From Opitutia bacterium (lineage in GTDB: Bacteria > Verrucomicrobiota > Verrucomicrobiia > Opitutales > Seribacteraceae), in NCBI GenBank assembly GCA_018695085.1, contig JABHOU010000263.1, positions 1 to 10,573 of the forward strand: DNA of 10,573 bases, in the 5' to 3' direction. Positions 1 to 6,366 of this stretch are shown here, one piece after another. Position 1 is the stretch's first letter. The number at the start of each line of letters is the position of its first letter. The notes beneath the pieces were generated by a model, which was not told the DNA's origin, searched no databases, and worked only from the letters and a program-made list of their open reading frames with translations. A program made the position numbers and the translations under genes.

Positions 1-797
1 CCCAAACCGGCAGGAGCGAAAAAGGTGCCGGTGGTCTTGCCCTTCAGGATCAAGGGCAAACGGTCCGGTTTCGTCCCGCTTCCCACAAAAACTGCGCAAC
101 CTGACATCGTGGCTATTTTAGCGGCTTCGATCTTGGTAACCATCCCACCCACTGCGGTTGAGCTTTTCGTGCCTTCTGCCATGGCTTCGATAGCAGGTGT
201 GATTTCAGAGATGAATGGTATGATTTCCCCATCTTCCGGAGAAGTCATTAGTCCAGGTGCGGTTGACAAGATTGCAAGCATCTCCGCCTTGCAGAGAGAC
301 GCTAGCAGCGCGGATAGAACATCGTTGTCACCGAAGCGAATTTCCTCATCACTTACGGAGTCGTTCTCATTGATGATTGGAATAGCACCCTGCTCGAGAA
401 GTCGCTGCAAAGTGAGTTCTACGTTTTGAGAACTTTTTCGACTACGAAAGTCTTCGCGAGTGAGAAGCATTTGGGCGATTATAAGGTCTAGTGGTTCCAA
501 CGCTTCTCTCCATACGTCCATGAGGAGATTTTGTCCTATTGCGGCGCATGCTCGAAGGGTCGAAAGATCGGAAGGGCGTACGGAAAGACCAAGCTTTGCC
601 ATGCCCAAGCCTACTGCGCCCGAACTAACGATGATAACCTCGACGCCTTCTTTGCGAAGGTTTCTTACGGATTCTCCGAGAATTCTAAGTCTATCAGCCT
701 CAATTGCCCCGGGAGTAGGAGACAAGACACCGGTCCCCAGTTTTACGACAAGCCGGGAAACTTTTCCTATGGATGGTTTTTGCGAGTCGGCTGTCAT
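1..797 (-). CDS. proB: Glutamate 5-kinase, partial at its C-terminus
   Basis: This enzyme phosphorylates L-glutamate with ATP to glutamyl 5-phosphate, the first step of proline synthesis in the cytoplasm. About 265 residues are visible. They show the amino acid kinase fold in order: the N-terminal VVKLGTGVL nucleotide-binding strand (near residue 17), VSSGAVGLGMAKLG (near 57), the INENDSVSDEEIRFGDND substrate and nucleotide segment (near 140), and STAVGGMVTKIEAA (near 215). These are diagnostic ProB motifs. The reading frame is open to the window edge, so the C-terminus, and whether a PUA domain follows, cannot be seen. The ATG at 797 gives the expected N-terminus, but no Shine-Dalgarno precedes it. 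It is the third gene of a pyrH-frr-proB series, 101 bases after frr, and that gap may hold its own promoter. Confidence 0.95.
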   Translation of the reverse strand, partial: MTADSQKPSIGKVSRLVVKLGTGVLSPTPGAIEADRLRILGESVRNLRKEGVEVIIVSSGAVGLGMAKLGLSVRPSDLSTLRACAAIGQNLLMDVWREALEPLDLIIAQMLLTREDFRSRKSSQNVELTLQRLLEQGAIPIINENDSVSDEEIRFGDNDVLSALLASLCKAEMLAILSTAPGLMTSPEDGEIIPFISEITPAIEAMAEGTKSSTAVGGMVTKIEAAKIATMSGCAVFVGSGTKPDRLPLILKGKTTGTFFAPAGL

Positions 798-837
798 TTG
801 ACATTGTTGGCGGTTTTCCGCTTATGGATCTCGCTCG

Positions 838-867
838 AATATAGTGTTTTCTACTGTTTTTCGGTAA
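838..867 (-). promoter_or_regulatory. Candidate sigma-70-like promoter for proB
   Basis: Read on the minus strand, TTACCG (867-862) is followed after 18 bases by TATATT (843-838), a five-of-six match to the -10 consensus. The gap is AT-rich compared with its surroundings. A start near 831 would give a leader of about 34 bases, containing a small GCGG-TTTT-CCGC hairpin at 810-821 (plus-strand reading). This could let proB be expressed separately from frr. It is consensus matching only. Confidence 0.3.
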
Positions 868-898
868 AGTTGTTAGAACAGAAAAGTCACTTCTGGAT

Positions 899-1456
899 TC
901 AGGGTTGCCTCAACTCAGCTTCTTTTGCGGAGAGGGAGGTGTTTATGCGAGCAATGGCATCATCGACTTCTTTTTGCACCTCTTTTTCAAGTCGCTTGAC
1001 TTCATCTTCCGATTGTCCTTCCTTCTGTGCGACCTTGAGTACATCTAGTGCTTCTCTTCTTGCTGCTCTGGCACCTATACGTCCTTGTTCAGCCATGCCT
1101 TGAGCCATTTTGCAAAGTTCTTCCCGTCGCTCCCCGCTTAGTTCCGGGATAGGTAGCCGAATAAGCTCGCCAGTGACGACGGGAGAAATTCCGAGATTGG
1201 CCTCAATAAGGGCTTTTTCTATTGGGGCTACGCTTGACTTGTCCCATGGCTGTATCTGGATTGTACGCGCATCCGGAGTGGTGATGGCGGCAATGTCTCG
1301 AAGTTTCATTGAGCTGCCGTAAACGTCGACCGTGACGTTTTCCGCCATGGAGGTGTTCGCCTTGCCCGTATGAAGGGTGGTGAATTCGTGTAGGGTGTGC
1401 TCGCCGGATTTGTTCAGGTCTTCTTGCAATTTGGCTATTGTGGAGTCGGAGTTCAT
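899..1456 (-). CDS. frr: Ribosome recycling factor
   Basis: RRF works with EF-G to split the post-termination ribosome into subunits so that it can start again. The protein has 185 residues, the usual family length. Domain I is the long three-helix bundle at the two ends (about 1-30 and 105-185). Domain II is the small beta domain between (about 31-104). Recognisable signatures are HTGKANTSM (29-37; usually RTGRA), VDVYGSSMKLRDIA (43-56), IQPWDKSSVAPIEKAL (68-83), GELIRLPIPELSGERREEL (96-114) and the basic AEQGRIGARAARREAL (122-137), which covers the ribosome-contacting arginines. It lies 85 bases downstream of pyrH on the same strand, the classic pyrH-frr pairing. No Shine-Dalgarno is visible before the ATG; the sequence there is an AT-rich palindrome (AACTTT-T-AAAGTT, 1465-1477). 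Confidence 0.98.
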   Translation of the reverse strand: MNSDSTIAKLQEDLNKSGEHTLHEFTTLHTGKANTSMAENVTVDVYGSSMKLRDIAAITTPDARTIQIQPWDKSSVAPIEKALIEANLGISPVVTGELIRLPIPELSGERREELCKMAQGMAEQGRIGARAARREALDVLKVAQKEGQSEDEVKRLEKEVQKEVDDAIARINTSLSAKEAELRQP

Positions 1457-1541
1457 GGCGTTTTAACTTTTAAAGTTTTAGATTCGTATTGAGGGAGATT
1501 AGGCTTTCTGTCGCAGGTGGGGGGCGACCGTAAAGAAATTG

Positions 1542-2267
1542 TCAGTTAACGAGAGTGCCGATTTTTTCACCCGTTACGGCTTGATGGATGGAGTTTTCTT
1601 GTTGTAGGTCGAAGACCAAGATAGGCATTTGATTGTCCATGCAAAGGGAAAAAGCTGTCGAATCCATGACCGAAAGTCTTTTTTCAATGCATTCCATATA
1701 GCTTAAATGATCAAATTTTACGGCGTCGTCATGCTCGTGAGGATCCTTGTCGTAAATGCCATCCACCTTGGTTGCCTTGAGAATGATGTCGGCGCCGATC
1801 TCACTGGCTCTAAGAGCCGCGGTGGTGTCGGTGGAAAAGTACGGGTTGCCCGTCCCCGCTACAAAAATCACGATGCGTCCGCGTTCCAAATGACGCACGG
1901 CTCGTCTTTTGATAAACGGTTCGGCTAGTTTTTCCATTGGTATTGCTGTCTGAACTCGCACGACGGCCCCCATTTTCTCAAGACAATCCATCAACGCGAG
2001 ACCATTGATTACGGTTGCCAACATACCCATGGAATCGCCCGTTGTGCGCTCTATTCCCTTCTTGGCTCCTCTTAGTCCGCGAAATATGTTCCCGCCGCCG
2101 ACGACCAAGCCCACTTCAGTGCCCAAATCGGCTACGGCTTTGATTTCAGAGCAAACTCGTTCCAGCGATTCAGCGAAGATAGGTTCGCCTTCTTCTCTAC
2201 TGCCGAGAATTTCTCCGCTGATTTTAAGGATTACCCTTTTGAATTTCGTTTGTCCGTTCTCGCTCAT
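1542..2267 (-). CDS. pyrH: Uridylate kinase (UMP kinase)
   Basis: This is bacterial UMP kinase, which makes UDP from UMP and ATP in pyrimidine nucleotide synthesis. It is a cytoplasmic hexamer of the amino acid kinase superfamily, unrelated to eukaryotic UMP/CMP kinases. At 241 residues it is of normal length. Motifs in order are RVILKISGE (11-19), VVGGGNIFRGLRG (55-67, phosphate-binding glycine loop), MGMLATVINGLAL (80-92), VAGTGNPYFSTDTTAALRA (136-154, UMP binding) and ATKVDGIYDKDP (165-176, nucleotide binding). The only GAGGAG (2294-2289, minus reading) is 21 bases from the ATG, too far for a typical ribosome binding site, and the upstream frame offers no better start. It heads the pyrH-frr-proB series. 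tsf and rpsB, often found just upstream, are absent; a tRNA on the opposite strand takes that place. Confidence 0.98.
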   Translation of the reverse strand: MSENGQTKFKRVILKISGEILGSREEGEPIFAESLERVCSEIKAVADLGTEVGLVVGGGNIFRGLRGAKKGIERTTGDSMGMLATVINGLALMDCLEKMGAVVRVQTAIPMEKLAEPFIKRRAVRHLERGRIVIFVAGTGNPYFSTDTTAALRASEIGADIILKATKVDGIYDKDPHEHDDAVKFDHLSYMECIEKRLSVMDSTAFSLCMDNQMPILVFDLQQENSIHQAVTGEKIGTLVN

Positions 2268-2339
2268 GTTTGACTGTGCTAGTAAGGTCTCCTCTCTTGA
2301 CTTCGAGGAATCGTTTCGGCAACATTAAAGGGTAAGTTA

Positions 2340-2413
2340 AGCCTGGTGGTGTAATGGTAGCACAGATGTTTTTGGTACATCTAGTCGGGGTTCGAATCCC
2401 TGCCGGGCTGCCA
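2340..2413 (+). tRNA. tRNA-Gln (anticodon UUG)
   Basis: A full cloverleaf can be drawn by hand. The acceptor stem pairs 2340-2346 (AGCCTGG) with 2403-2409 (CCGGGCT), with one G-T wobble. The D arm has a GTG/CAC stem. The anticodon stem is GATGT/ACATC (2365-2369, 2377-2381). The seven-base loop TTTTGGT puts TTG at 34-36, reading CAA (and CAG by wobble). The T arm is CGGGG/CCCTG around TTCGAAT (2391-2397). The discriminator is G, as is usual for tRNA-Gln, and CCA is encoded (2411-2413). It is the only plus-strand gene between 1 and 4800. Its promoter is unclear: TTGACT at 2297-2302 is a fair -35 box but no well-placed -10 follows. Confidence 0.95.
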
Positions 2414-2603
2414 TTCGCATATGGGGTATTGCCAGATTCAATATATGCCCTTGGGATGAATTAGCATCGAAACCGCGTCTCGCCGAGACGAATGAAGTCG
2501 GTAAACAATACCGAACAGTAGATCGCTTCTTCGATAGATCTAGAATTCGTTTTTCCCGGCCAACCAATATTTCAAGTCGTAGACCCATGAAGGCGAACTT
2601 GGT
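2414..2603. other. Intergenic region with four consecutive hairpins
   Basis: This 190-base gap lies between the tRNA and the end of the lipoprotein gene and has no convincing ORF. It contains four inverted repeats in a row. GCATA/TATGC plus TATTG/CAATA spans 2417-2448 with a five-base bulge. CGTCTC-GCC-GAGACG is at 2476-2490. TCGGTA/TACCGA is at 2498-2514. TAGATC/GATCTA is at 2519-2542, followed seven bases later by T5 (2550-2554). The last could be a weak terminator for the plus-strand tRNA transcript. No canonical terminator is seen for the minus-strand lipoprotein gene. Confidence 0.4.
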
Positions 2604-4676
2604 CTAATTGTTCAGCGGAGGTGGAGGTGGAGGAACTGAGAACGGATCGAAATCAGCAGGTGGCGGTGGTGGCGCCGCTGGCGGAGGCGGGGGAGTCCCA
2701 AAGGGATCGTTCTGTACGGGTGCCGTGGGAGCGGGAGGAACTGGCAAATCGAAAGGATTAGGTTCATCGACTGGTGTCGCGGGTGGTGCGGGTTCGGGTG
2801 CCACTGGTTCAGGTTGTGCAGGAGGCGTATCAAATATATCTTCCAGTGGAATACTTGGCTGAGGTGGAAGTGGTTCCGGCGGTGGCGGATTGGTGATTGG
2901 ATCTTCTATCTCAGGGACGGTTGCTGTTGTTTCGGGGGCAGGAAGTGGCGGTGCGGGGATCTCCTCGTTCGGGGGTGGCGGTGGCGTGTCAAATGGATCA
3001 ACCGTACCTGAGTCCGAAGGTGGAGCAGGAGGTGGCAAGTCAGGTGAAAACGGATCGGGGGCACTGGGGACCGGAGGAGGCGTGTCAAATGGATTTACGG
3101 TTTCATCAGGCGGCGGAGGAGGTGCAACGGGTGTTGGGGTTCCGGAAAACGGATCTATGCCAGCTGGATTTGGTGGTGAGGGTGGAGGTGGCGGAGTAAA
3201 AGGTTCTTTTTCGGGTGCAGTCGGCAAAGTTGGTGGTGGTTCCGGAGCGGGTGGTTCCGGAGCAAAGGGATCAACGGGTGTGGCGGGAGGAGGCAAGTTC
3301 GGCTTTGTTTCATTATTGGGAGCGGCGAACGGGTCAAACGTCGGAGGTGCAGGTGTCGGGGGTGGGCTGACTGCACTAGGGAAAGGGGTCGGTGGTGGTG
3401 GAGTGGGAAATGTTGGTGGTTCAATTGCAGGAACCGGGGAGGTCGGTTCTTTCGTTTCGCCAGGCGCGGCAAAAGGATCAAAAGTGGGAGGATCGGGCGT
3501 CGCCGGAGGTGTCGTCGGTGCGGTTTCCGGTTCAAGTGGTGGTAGAATCGGAGTAGGTTTGGGACTTGGTACGGGTTCGGGTTCTGGTTCCGGTGTTGGA
3601 CTCGGTGAAGGTTCGGTCGGTTCCGGAGGCGTGGGTACGGGAGGTGCAAAAGGGTCTGGCTTAAGGGAGGGAGGTGCAGGCGGGGTTGTCGAGGAGGGCG
3701 CTTCGGGTATCTCCGGAGAAGTTGGTGTTCCCGATGTGGATTCACTTGGCTCTTCCGTAACCGCAGGGGTGGGAGGCGCGATCGAGGGGGGGGTTGGAAG
3801 AACTTCCTTCGAACCCTCTATTCCATTTAGCAAGTCTTGGACAGGTTCACCATTGTCGAATCTAATTTCCGAAGTTTTTTTGCCGCTCTCATTCCATTCG
3901 GAGCAAATGCCATGCTCTTTGTCATCTTGCCAATTGTAGTCGAATGCTTGCTGTCCGTTTTCAAACCAACCTTTTGCATTCCCCTCTTTTTTGTCTTTAA
4001 CGAAGCTTGCCACGAGGCGTTGTTTTCCATTCTCGTACCAAACTGTGCGAATGCCGTGCATCTCGTCGCGTTGGTAATAAATGCGGAACTTTGGTTGTCC
4101 CGTGGGATACCATTCGGAGGCGGGGCCCTCGCGAAGTCCATGCCGATAAATCGTGGAGGATTTTCGGCGACCATCCTCATGCCATTCGAGTGCTTCACCG
4201 TGTGGTTTTTCGTCGCGCAATTCGACAGCGAAAGCCTTGTTCCCATTTGGAAACCATTCCGCCTTAACCCCGTTTAGCTTTCCTTTCCGATAGTTCTCTT
4301 CCCGTAACAACTCTCCTGTCATTCTGTATTCTCTGGAAGGACCGTCCCGCTCCCCGTTATAAAAGGAAATTTCGCGGCGTTTACGACCATTGTAGTAGTA
4401 TTCAGTGGTGAATCCATGTCGCTTTCCTGCATGCCAAGAAGAGATTGATTTTGTAGGGCTCTGCTCGAAAGTCTCGATTGCTCGTCCCGTAAAAACAGGG
4501 GATTCCTCCGTGGCATTGCCTTCTCCGCCGACTAGGCGAATATGACCATCGTTCCCTTGGTCGAGCCAGTGGAGCATGACCGTTTGTTCGTCGGTCGTCA
4601 GTTGTGTCGAACTTACGCAACCAAAAACTAAGGATAGGAGAGAAATGCAAATGAAGAGATTGAATGGCGATTTCAT
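2604..4676 (-). CDS. Lipoprotein with MORN_2/YwqK-type repeats and a proline-rich DPF-repeat tail
   Basis: The 690-residue protein has a clear lipoprotein signal: basic start, hydrophobic stretch, then LVFGC with the lipidated cysteine at residue 20. Residues about 75-285 hold eight repeats of about 24 residues with the pattern hydrophobic-x-N/D-G-x-x-x-G-x-x-x-x-W/Y-x-x-x-G (e.g. EWFPNGNKAF, VWYENGKQRL, GWFENGQQAF). This is the MORN_2 repeat of the YwqK antitoxin family; in free-standing proteins its role is unknown. Residues about 291-690 are disordered, very rich in Pro, Glu, Thr and Ala, with 13 D/N/E-x-F motifs, mostly DPF. The conserved repeat half followed by a low-complexity half suggests a surface or periplasmic scaffold with an extended tether, but function is not known. 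A weak GGGAG lies 19 bases before the ATG; a five-codon ORF sits between. It is divergent from the GYF_2-AIM24 gene. Its opposite strand reads as a long glycine-rich ORF, which is an artefact. Confidence 0.9.
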   Translation of the reverse strand: MKSPFNLFICISLLSLVFGCVSSTQLTTDEQTVMLHWLDQGNDGHIRLVGGEGNATEESPVFTGRAIETFEQSPTKSISSWHAGKRHGFTTEYYYNGRKRREISFYNGERDGPSREYRMTGELLREENYRKGKLNGVKAEWFPNGNKAFAVELRDEKPHGEALEWHEDGRRKSSTIYRHGLREGPASEWYPTGQPKFRIYYQRDEMHGIRTVWYENGKQRLVASFVKDKKEGNAKGWFENGQQAFDYNWQDDKEHGICSEWNESGKKTSEIRFDNGEPVQDLLNGIEGSKEVLPTPPSIAPPTPAVTEEPSESTSGTPTSPEIPEAPSSTTPPAPPSLKPDPFAPPVPTPPEPTEPSPSPTPEPEPEPVPSPKPTPILPPLEPETAPTTPPATPDPPTFDPFAAPGETKEPTSPVPAIEPPTFPTPPPPTPFPSAVSPPPTPAPPTFDPFAAPNNETKPNLPPPATPVDPFAPEPPAPEPPPTLPTAPEKEPFTPPPPPSPPNPAGIDPFSGTPTPVAPPPPPDETVNPFDTPPPVPSAPDPFSPDLPPPAPPSDSGTVDPFDTPPPPPNEEIPAPPLPAPETTATVPEIEDPITNPPPPEPLPPQPSIPLEDIFDTPPAQPEPVAPEPAPPATPVDEPNPFDLPVPPAPTAPVQNDPFGTPPPPPAAPPPPPADFDPFSVPPPPPPLNN
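2607..3806 (-). repeat. Low-complexity region encoding the proline-rich tail with repeated DPF/NPF motifs
   Basis: Residues 291-690 of the lipoprotein. DPF occurs at residues 341, 400, 448, 469, 508, 541, 560, 657 and 677, NPF at 528 and 640, EPF at 491, and DIF at 613. Between many of them the spacing is 13-27 residues, filled with proline runs. Several copies share longer context: TFDPFAAP twice, and F-D-T-P-P after three of the motifs. The codons vary between copies, so the array is not a recent tandem DNA duplication but is being kept at the protein level. Confidence 0.85.
3822..4454 (-). repeat. Eight MORN_2-like protein repeats
   Basis: Residues about 75-285 of the lipoprotein fall into eight units of roughly 24 residues plus a partial ninth. 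Each has a beta-hairpin-like pattern of a G (often preceded by H, D, N or E), an aromatic (W or Y) four to six residues later, then N/D/S/T-G before a polar or basic stretch. The units differ too much at the DNA level to be a DNA repeat. MORN_2 arrays are expected to form an elongated beta sheet. Confidence 0.8.
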
Positions 4677-4834
4677 AGCTTTTTACCCATACTGTCTCCC
4701 GCAAGGAAAGGTTGCAAGAGGTTTTTAAGGTTTTGCTTGGCCGATAAAACGCTGAAAATCAGACTTCATTTTGCAACTCAAACTGCTAAATAAGTTTTTG
4801 CAGAAAAGGACCTTTTGTTTTTATGGGGGAACCT
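4677..4834. promoter_or_regulatory. Divergent intergenic region between the lipoprotein and GYF_2-AIM24 genes
   Basis: About 150 AT-rich bases that must hold the two outward promoters, although no hexamer pair stands out. Just before the plus-strand gene is a 13-base palindrome, AAAAGG-A-CCTTTT (4804-4816), containing AAGGA 12 bases from the first ATG (4823). On the minus side, GGGAG (4700-4696) is spaced five bases from an ATG at 4690 that encodes only Met-Gly-Lys-Lys-Leu. Its TGA stop (4675-4673) overlaps the lipoprotein ATG as ATGA. Confidence 0.35.
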
Positions 4835-5908
4835 ATGCAGTACTATTACATCGATTCAAATGGGAAGACGGCGGGACCCTTAGGGGAAGAAAAGCTTCGT
4901 GAGTTTCATGCAAATGGAGAGATTAAGGATGATACGGAGATTGCCGCAGTCGGTGCGGTCGAATGGACGACTTTTTCCAGTATTCTTTCAGATTCGCTTC
5001 AAGTATCGCCTCTTCAGAGTGCACCCTCGTCGCCACCTCCCTTATCCGATTCGGTCTTGCTCCCGCCTTCCGAGGTAACTGGTGACATTGCCGCCGTCCC
5101 GGTTGTCTCGACGGGTTCAATCAGTTGCGATGAAATCGATTTCGAAGTGCTCGGTGACGACCTTCAGGTTGTCGAGGTGGAACTGGATCCCGGAGAAACC
5201 GTCATTGCCGAGGCCGGTGCCATGAATTATATGGAAGACGGGATTTCCTTTGAGGCCAAGATGGGTGATGGTTCCCGCCCAAATGAAGGACTCTTCGGCA
5301 AACTTCTTAGTGCAGGTAAGCGTGTTCTGACAGGTGAATCCATCTTCTTGACCCATTTTACCAATAAGGGATCCGGTAAGAGGCGCGTAGCTTTTGCGGC
5401 TCCCTATCCCGGCAAGATTCTAGACCTGAACATGGCCGAACTAGGAAAGGAGGTGTTTTGCCAAAAAGACTCTTTTCTTTGCGCTGCCCATGGTACGGAG
5501 GTTTCCATTGCTTTTCAGAAGCGACTTGGTGCAGGTTTCTTCGGTGGAGAAGGCTTTATTCTGCAAAAACTCAAGGGAGACGGCATGGCTTTTTCCCACG
5601 CCGGAGGCACTGTTGTAAGAAAGGAGTTGAATGGTCAAACTCTTCGGGTGGACACCGGTTGCATCGTGGCCTTCACGTCGGGTGTTGATTACGACATTCA
5701 AATGGCCGGGGGCCTCAAGTCTATGTTTTTTGGCGGAGAAGGCCTTTTTCTCGCTACGCTAAGTGGGCATGGGACCGTTTGGTTGCAAAGTCTTCCGTTT
5801 TCTCGCTTGGCGGATCGTATCTTGCAATCGGCTCCGTCGGTTGGCGGCAAGTCCCAAGGAGAAGGTTCCGTTCTTGGTGGCCTCGGCCGTCTCTTGGATG
5901 GCGATTAA
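4835..5908 (+). CDS. GYF_2 domain-AIM24 (TIGR00266) family protein
   Basis: Two domains can be read. Counting from the ATG at 4835, residues 2-50 are a GYF_2 domain: an aromatic start (QYYYIDSNGKTAGPLGEEKL), a G-P-L turn and a conserved W at 44. Residues 51-98 are a Pro/Ser linker. Residues about 103-325 are the AIM24/TIGR00266 beta-rich domain, with ELDPGETVIAEAGAMNYME, LFGKLL, LTGESIFLTHFTN, GAGFFGGEGFILQKLKGDG, VDTGCIVAFT and a final W. The family's biochemical role is unknown in bacteria; yeast AIM24 is a mitochondrial inner-membrane protein affecting cristae organisation. There is no signal peptide or membrane segment, so it is probably cytoplasmic. I prefer 4835 over the in-frame ATG at 4823 because GGGGGA lies five bases upstream and GYF_2 proteins usually start at the aromatic run. 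The C-terminus is glycine-rich. The gene stands alone, convergent with the Hsp15 pair. Confidence 0.85.
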   Translation: MQYYYIDSNGKTAGPLGEEKLREFHANGEIKDDTEIAAVGAVEWTTFSSILSDSLQVSPLQSAPSSPPPLSDSVLLPPSEVTGDIAAVPVVSTGSISCDEIDFEVLGDDLQVVEVELDPGETVIAEAGAMNYMEDGISFEAKMGDGSRPNEGLFGKLLSAGKRVLTGESIFLTHFTNKGSGKRRVAFAAPYPGKILDLNMAELGKEVFCQKDSFLCAAHGTEVSIAFQKRLGAGFFGGEGFILQKLKGDGMAFSHAGGTVVRKELNGQTLRVDTGCIVAFTSGVDYDIQMAGGLKSMFFGGEGLFLATLSGHGTVWLQSLPFSRLADRILQSAPSVGGKSQGEGSVLGGLGRLLDGD

Positions 5909-5967
5909 GCGGAGTTTGCCAACTCAAGGGGTTCTGGGATTGCGACGGACCAGATTGAAGGCCCGCG

Positions 5968-6366
5968 CTACTCGTTTTCCTTGGCGAAAAATTCCTCCCA
6001 AGCTTGTCTCTCCTTCCTTGTGGGTCGGGGCGTAGTTGAGCTCCGACTGAATCTGGGCATCGCTTTGCGATGTTCTCTGGCGGTCGTGTAGTCTTCCTCG
6101 GGCGTTAGGTCTTTTAGGTACTCTGCCACGGTTTTAGCTCCTACGCGTTTCTCTACAATTGCGATCACTTGTAAGCTCTTGTTCATCCCGTCTTTCCTCA
6201 CAGTTATGATGTCACCTGAGGTAACTTCTCGGGAGGGCTTGGCTTTCAGGTCTGCTATCTTTACCTTTCCCGCCTTGCAGGACTCGATGGCCAATGTACG
6301 TGTCTTGAACACCCTTGTCGCCCATAACCATTTGTCGATCCGCACCGTACTTCGGGCATCAGTCAT
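5968..6366 (-). CDS. hslR: Hsp15-like S4-domain RNA-binding protein
   Basis: Hsp15 binds free 50S subunits that still carry a nascent peptidyl-tRNA and helps return them to use after stress. The 132 residues match the family in length and order. The S4 domain at about 8-55 begins VRIDKWLWATRVFKTRTLA, the most recognisable Hsp15 signature, and contains CKAGKVKI and V-x-x-GD-I-I-x-V. The basic C-terminal region with PRPTRKERQAWEEF (113-126) corresponds to the GRPTKRDRR region of Hsp15. The ATG overlaps the stop of the upstream XRE gene by four bases (ATGA), and AGGAGAGG (6384-6377) inside that gene is a fair ribosome binding site, so the two are translationally coupled. The 59-base gap to the convergent AIM24 gene has one short hairpin (GAGTT-TGCC-AACTC, 5912-5925) without a T run. 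Confidence 0.9.
   Translation of the reverse strand: MTDARSTVRIDKWLWATRVFKTRTLAIESCKAGKVKIADLKAKPSREVTSGDIITVRKDGMNKSLQVIAIVEKRVGAKTVAEYLKDLTPEEDYTTAREHRKAMPRFSRSSTTPRPTRKERQAWEEFFAKENE

Noticed and set aside
2340..2413. tRNA-Gln as an integration site of a mobile element
   Set aside because: I saw no integrase gene and no second copy of the tRNA 3' end in the window.
2337..2588. Minus-strand ORF of 83 residues across the tRNA
   Set aside because: Its C-terminal part is the antisense reading of tRNA-Gln, a well-known source of false proteins, and the rest is the hairpin-rich gap.
3155..3745. Minus-strand Arg/His/Leu-rich ORF of 196 residues within the lipoprotein gene
   Set aside because: A frame-shifted shadow of the proline-rich region, with composition explained by out-of-frame CCN codons.
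2890..3939. Long plus-strand ORF encoding a glycine-rich protein of 349 residues
   Set aside because: It is the complement of the proline-rich tail: CCN codons read backwards as NGG (Gly-rich). The minus-strand protein has a lipobox, MORN_2 repeats and ordered motifs; this one has no start context or domain.
2604..4676. YwqK-like antitoxin and hence a toxin-antitoxin module
   Set aside because: Only the repeat type supports it. There is no toxin gene beside it, the protein is an exported lipoprotein, and MORN_2 repeats occur in many unrelated proteins.
5912..5925. Hairpin GAGTT-TGCC-AACTC as a terminator between the convergent AIM24 and Hsp15 genes
   Set aside because: A five-pair stem without a following T run is too weak to call.
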